DNA of 8,246 nucleotides from an uncultured Bacilli bacterium. Its GTDB lineage: Bacteria; Bacillota_I; Bacilli_A; RF39; UBA660. The notes under the pieces are model-generated. The model made no database searches. It saw nothing but the letters and a program-made list of their open reading frames with translations, and had not been told where the DNA came from. The stretch covers positions 1 to 8,246 of the forward strand of contig CALVJF010000029.1 in NCBI GenBank assembly GCA_944331885.1. Reading direction: 5' to 3'. Positions 6,236-8,246 of the stretch are shown piece after piece (within the stretch, counting starts at the first letter, position 1; the number at the start of each line of letters is the position of its first letter). The translations under genes and the position numbers were made by a program.

Positions 6236-6553
6236 ATGAATATTTATTTGCAGTATGCAATTATTTTAGTAGTTTTATTGATTATCTCTTTAGTTTTTAT
6301 TAAACTAAGACAAAAGAATTTTGGTAATGAAATTAATAAGTTATTAAAGATGCTTGGGGGAAAGGAAAACATCATTAATGCTGAGTGTAACATGTCCAGA
6401 TTTAAAGTAATTTTAAAAGATGTTTCAAAGGTTGATAAAGAAGGTATCCAAAGATTAGGTGCCAAAGGAATTGTAGAAATCGATAATCAACTAAAAATAG
6501 TATTTGGAAAAAATGCTAAAACATTAAAAAAATATATCAAAGATATATTGTAA
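6236..6553 (+). CDS. Membrane-anchored stand-alone PTS EIIB (glucose family) domain, catalytic Cys displaced
   Basis: One membrane helix (residues 5-22) is followed by a complete glucose-type EIIB domain (about 30-105). The domain aligns without gaps to E. coli PtsG from LGGKENI through the VSKVD region, then LGAKGIV and IVFG. EIIB domains normally carry a phosphocysteine that passes phosphate to sugar bound by EIIC. Here the Cys position (PtsG Cys421) is Asn52, and the only Cys, Cys51, is one residue earlier. PtsG Arg424 is kept as Arg55, and Arg426 is Lys57. No EIIC, EIIA or sugar gene is adjacent. Lone EIIB-like proteins also exist in Mollicutes (for example in Mycoplasma genitalium). Phosphotransfer is doubtful, so a structural or regulatory membrane role is possible. 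The ATG has GGTGAT five bases upstream. Confidence 0.88.
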   Translation: MNIYLQYAIILVVLLIISLVFIKLRQKNFGNEINKLLKMLGGKENIINAECNMSRFKVILKDVSKVDKEGIQRLGAKGIVEIDNQLKIVFGKNAKTLKKYIKDIL

Positions 6554-6573
6554 AAGCCTTTTAGAAGGCTTTT
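6552..6573. terminator. Bidirectional terminator between convergent genes
   Basis: AAAAGCCTT (6552-6560) and AAGGCTTTT (6565-6573) form a perfect 9-bp stem with a 4-nt loop. The EIIB stop codon (6551-6553) lies at its left base, and the stop of the convergent 96-residue gene (6561-6563) lies in the loop. The flanking A and T tracts are short but present on both sides. Confidence 0.75.
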
Positions 6574-6851
6574 CTTGATTCTTTAATATATTTTATATCA
6601 CGATAGTAAATTTTTTTGTTACTTTTAGTAATTATATAGTCTTCGGTTTTAGATGCAATTTTATCAGTAAATTCTGTACCATTAACATTAATATCAAAAC
6701 TTATCATATATAAAATTCTTCCGGAATTATATATATCATTAATGTATTTTTTAGCATCAAAAGTTAATTCTCTATTCCCTTCTTTATATATTTCTTGAAC
6801 ATTGTCTATTTTTTTGTCAATTGGATTGGCATAAACACTTGGTAATTCCAT
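6561..6851 (-). CDS. Hypothetical protein, 96 residues
   Basis: I do not recognise this protein. It has no signal peptide or membrane segment. The N-terminal half is polar and probably helical (DKKIDNVQEIYKEGNREL, 12-29). The C-terminal half alternates hydrophobic and polar residues: RILYMISFDINVNG at 45-58, then EDYIITKSNKKIYYRDIKYI at 70-89. That looks like a small beta-barrel of SH3 or LSM style, but this is inference. A strong SD (GAGGGGG, 8 nt from the ATG) and a terminator at the end argue that it is a real gene. It diverges from the SEDS gene by 47 bp and its SD overlaps the -35 of that gene's sigma-E-like promoter. The last codons form part of the shared terminator stem. No convincing promoter was found for it. 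Confidence 0.75.
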   Translation of the reverse strand: MELPSVYANPIDKKIDNVQEIYKEGNRELTFDAKKYINDIYNSGRILYMISFDINVNGTEFTDKIASKTEDYIITKSNKKIYYRDIKYIKESRKAF

Positions 6852-6864
6852 TACATATTCCCCC

Positions 6865-6894
6865 TCATATTTTGATAAATATTATTCATACTAT
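6865..6894 (+). promoter_or_regulatory. Sigma-E-like promoter of the SEDS gene
   Basis: TCATATT (6865-6871) matches the sigma-E -35 consensus KMATATT in full. After a 15-bp spacer comes CATACTAT (6887-6894), one mismatch from CATACAnT. CATACTA is also the sigma-G -10, but the -35 fits sigma-E better. In B. subtilis the SEDS gene spoVE has sigma-E-dependent transcription. The -10 ends only 4 nt before the ATG, so the mRNA would be leaderless or nearly so; that geometry is the main weakness of the call. Confidence 0.5.
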
Positions 6895-6898
6895 AAAT

Positions 6899-7924
6899 AT
6901 GAAAAAAATATTATCGAAAAATTATTTAATTTACATTTCTATATTAATATTATATTCAATAAGTATTATCGTAATGAATAGATTTCCTGATTATAGTAAT
7001 AAACATTATATTTGGTTACTTATTAGTTTTTTATTGTTGTTAATTATTCCGAGATTTAATTTGCGAAAAATTTTAAAATATCATTATTTATTTTATATCT
7101 TGAGCAATTTTCTATTGCTTTTAACTTTGTTTACTAGTAAAGAAATAAAGGGTTCAAGAGCATGGATTAATTTATACTTTTTTTCTTTACAACCTAGTGA
7201 ATTAATGAAAGTCTCATTGTTAATAACTTTAAGTATTTTAACAATTAAAAAAGTCAAAATAATTTATTTAATTACTTTGACAGTTATTCCTTCTATTTTG
7301 ACTTATTTAGAACCAGATACTGGAGCAATTATTTTTTACTTAATTATTTTAGTAGTTTGTTTAAGTACTTATAAATTAAATAAAACGATTAAGTACGGTT
7401 TAATCATTGGAAGTATTAGTTTGGTTTTTAGTGGGTTATATTTGTTTTTTTATCAAAAAGATTTATTTATAGATATATTTGGTACTTCAATATTTTATCG
7501 AATAGATAGACTTAAGTCTTTTATGAATTATGATAATATTCAAATTGAAAATGCTCTAATAGCAATTAGTACTCATAATTATTTGTATTTTCCAGAAGCT
7601 CATAATGATTTTATTTTTCCTTTGATAGTTAGTACCATGCCATTAGCTATTACTTTTGTTGCACTTGCTTGTTTTGGAATTTTATTATTAACATTAAACT
7701 ATAAGTGTTTACATTATAATAAAACTGTAAGCTTGATATATAAAATATTATTTTGGATATTATTTTTTCAAATATTTTATAACATTTTAATGACTATAGG
7801 ATTGTTACCAATTATGGGCATTCCTTTACCTTTTGTAAGTTATGGGGGTAGTTATATAATTTCTTTAACATTTATGTTAGGAATTGCTCTTAATTATGAG
7901 AGATTTAATTACAGATTAAAATAA
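6899..7924 (+). CDS. SEDS-family peptidoglycan polymerase (FtsW/RodA/SpoVE-like), divergent
   Basis: SEDS proteins polymerise lipid II into glycan strands together with a class B PBP. This one has 341 residues with about 10 membrane helices; relatives are usually 370-400. Seen are GSRAWINL (85-92, with the conserved Trp89), LQPSELMKV (97-105), EPDTG (138-142), RIDRLKSFMN (201-210), PEAHNDFIF (232-240) and LLPIMGIPLPFVSYGG (302-317). Asp237 matches the Asp shown to be essential in RodA and FtsW. The loop between IAI (221-223) and PEAHNDFIF has only 8 residues, so the usual GSGGLFGxG stretch is missing, and the EExG after DFIF is replaced by STMP. The start chosen keeps helix 1 just after it; an open 26-codon extension upstream has no SD. 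No SD precedes the chosen ATG either. A sporulation role like SpoVE is inferred from the promoter and neighbours. Confidence 0.85.
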   Translation: MKKILSKNYLIYISILILYSISIIVMNRFPDYSNKHYIWLLISFLLLLIIPRFNLRKILKYHYLFYILSNFLLLLTLFTSKEIKGSRAWINLYFFSLQPSELMKVSLLITLSILTIKKVKIIYLITLTVIPSILTYLEPDTGAIIFYLIILVVCLSTYKLNKTIKYGLIIGSISLVFSGLYLFFYQKDLFIDIFGTSIFYRIDRLKSFMNYDNIQIENALIAISTHNYLYFPEAHNDFIFPLIVSTMPLAITFVALACFGILLLTLNYKCLHYNKTVSLIYKILFWILFFQIFYNILMTIGLLPIMGIPLPFVSYGGSYIISLTFMLGIALNYERFNYRLK

Positions 7925-8106
7925 TTGTTAATCATTTAATAATATAAGGATTAATTTGTTTGAGACGCATTACTACTTACCTCACTTTACTGCTATAAAG
8001 ATTATACTATTTCATTAAATCTTTTTAATTATGTTGTTGAATAACTTATTTTAGAATATATTATTTTGGCAAATAGTATGTGATTAAATTTTACTGGGTG
8101 GTAATA
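7925..8106. other. 182-bp intergenic region
   Basis: This region is very AT-rich. Two weak hairpins could end SEDS transcription: TTAATC/GATTAA (7928-7933 and 7949-7954, loop 15) followed by TTTGTTT, and AAAGATT/AATCTTT (7997-8003 and 8018-8024, loop 14) followed by TT. Neither stem is strong. On the minus strand a 12-codon open frame (7932-7970) has a good SD (see findings). Nothing else was recognised. Confidence 0.4.
8037..8064 (+). promoter_or_regulatory. Possible promoter of the HTH regulator gene
   Basis: TTGAAT (8037-8042) and TATTAT (8059-8064) are spaced by 16 bp, with four and five of six matches to the sigma-A boxes. In DNA this rich in A and T the call is weak, but it lies about 40 bp before the start codon of the regulator gene. 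Confidence 0.35.
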
Positions 8107-8246
8107 ATGCAAAATGTAGTTGATTATATGTATGGATCTTTTACTTTTAAATTAAAGGATATTTTAAAAGATAAGAATATTTCAATATATGCTTTGTGTA
8201 AATTAGTAGATACTGATTACAATGTTATAAATAGATATATAAAAGG
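8107..8246 (+). CDS. XRE-family helix-turn-helix regulator, N-terminal part (runs off the window)
   Basis: The window ends after 46 complete codons. Residues 13-46 read as a Cro/C1-type helix-turn-helix: FKLKDILKDKNISIYALCKL followed by VDTDYNVINRYIK. This resembles the small XRE regulators with the pattern 'LKeilkekgiSiyaLakktGisyntInryikG'. Such proteins bind DNA as dimers and often control neighbouring or mobile genes. The start is supported by GGGTGGT just upstream of the ATG. The target and the rest of the protein are not visible. Confidence 0.75.
   Translation, partial: MQNVVDYMYGSFTFKLKDILKDKNISIYALCKLVDTDYNVINRYIK

Noticed and set aside
6244..6465. 73-codon minus-strand frame inside the EIIB-like gene
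   Set aside because: Shadow of a gene with clear EIIB homology and its own promoter.
6821..6898. 26-codon N-terminal extension of the SEDS protein
   Set aside because: It has no SD, overlaps the divergent 96-residue gene and its SD, and lies upstream of the promoter-like boxes; SEDS proteins normally start just before helix 1.

Overview
The window is AT-rich DNA with a Bacilli-type gene order, from a low-GC Firmicute. Shine-Dalgarno (SD) sequences are strong and of the AGGAGGTGAT type. Tryptophan is encoded by TGG, and infB stops at TGA in a 4-nt overlap with rbfA, so the standard bacterial code is likely rather than the Mycoplasma code. A CotY/CotZ-type spore coat gene and two sporulation-sigma-like promoters point to an endospore former, perhaps an uncultured gut Bacilli/Erysipelotrichia-like lineage. 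The species cannot be named from the sequence.

Left two thirds (about 31-5640, minus strand): the conserved translation/transcription operon rimP-nusA-ylxR-infB-rbfA-(GNAT)-truB. It has a strong sigma-A promoter with an extended -10 (5611-5639), a leader hairpin before rimP that looks like an attenuator, overlapping or closely packed genes throughout, and a clear intrinsic terminator after truB (31-57). Its products act on ribosome assembly (RimP, RbfA), translation initiation (IF2), transcription elongation and termination (NusA), RNase P modulation (YlxR/RnpM) and tRNA modification (TruB). Differences from the Bacillus subtilis layout are a RimP reduced to its N-terminal domain, no ylxQ or ylxP, and an acetyltransferase gene starting inside rbfA.

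Right third (5650-7924): a small accessory cluster. It holds a cysteine-rich coat protein (minus) with a consensus-like sigma-K promoter; divergent from it, a membrane-anchored lone PTS EIIB domain whose catalytic Cys position is Asn; a convergent unrecognised 96-residue protein (minus) sharing a bidirectional terminator with the EIIB gene; and a divergent SEDS (FtsW/RodA/SpoVE) gene. The SEDS protein lacks the glycine-rich part of its large extracellular loop but keeps the catalytic Asp, and its ATG abuts a sigma-E-like promoter. The right edge (8107-8246) carries the start of an XRE-type helix-turn-helix regulator.

The most interesting points are the displaced active-site Cys in the EIIB domain, the one-domain RimP, and the divergent and possibly sporulation-specific SEDS protein. 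No CRISPR array, insertion sequence, tRNA or rRNA was seen.
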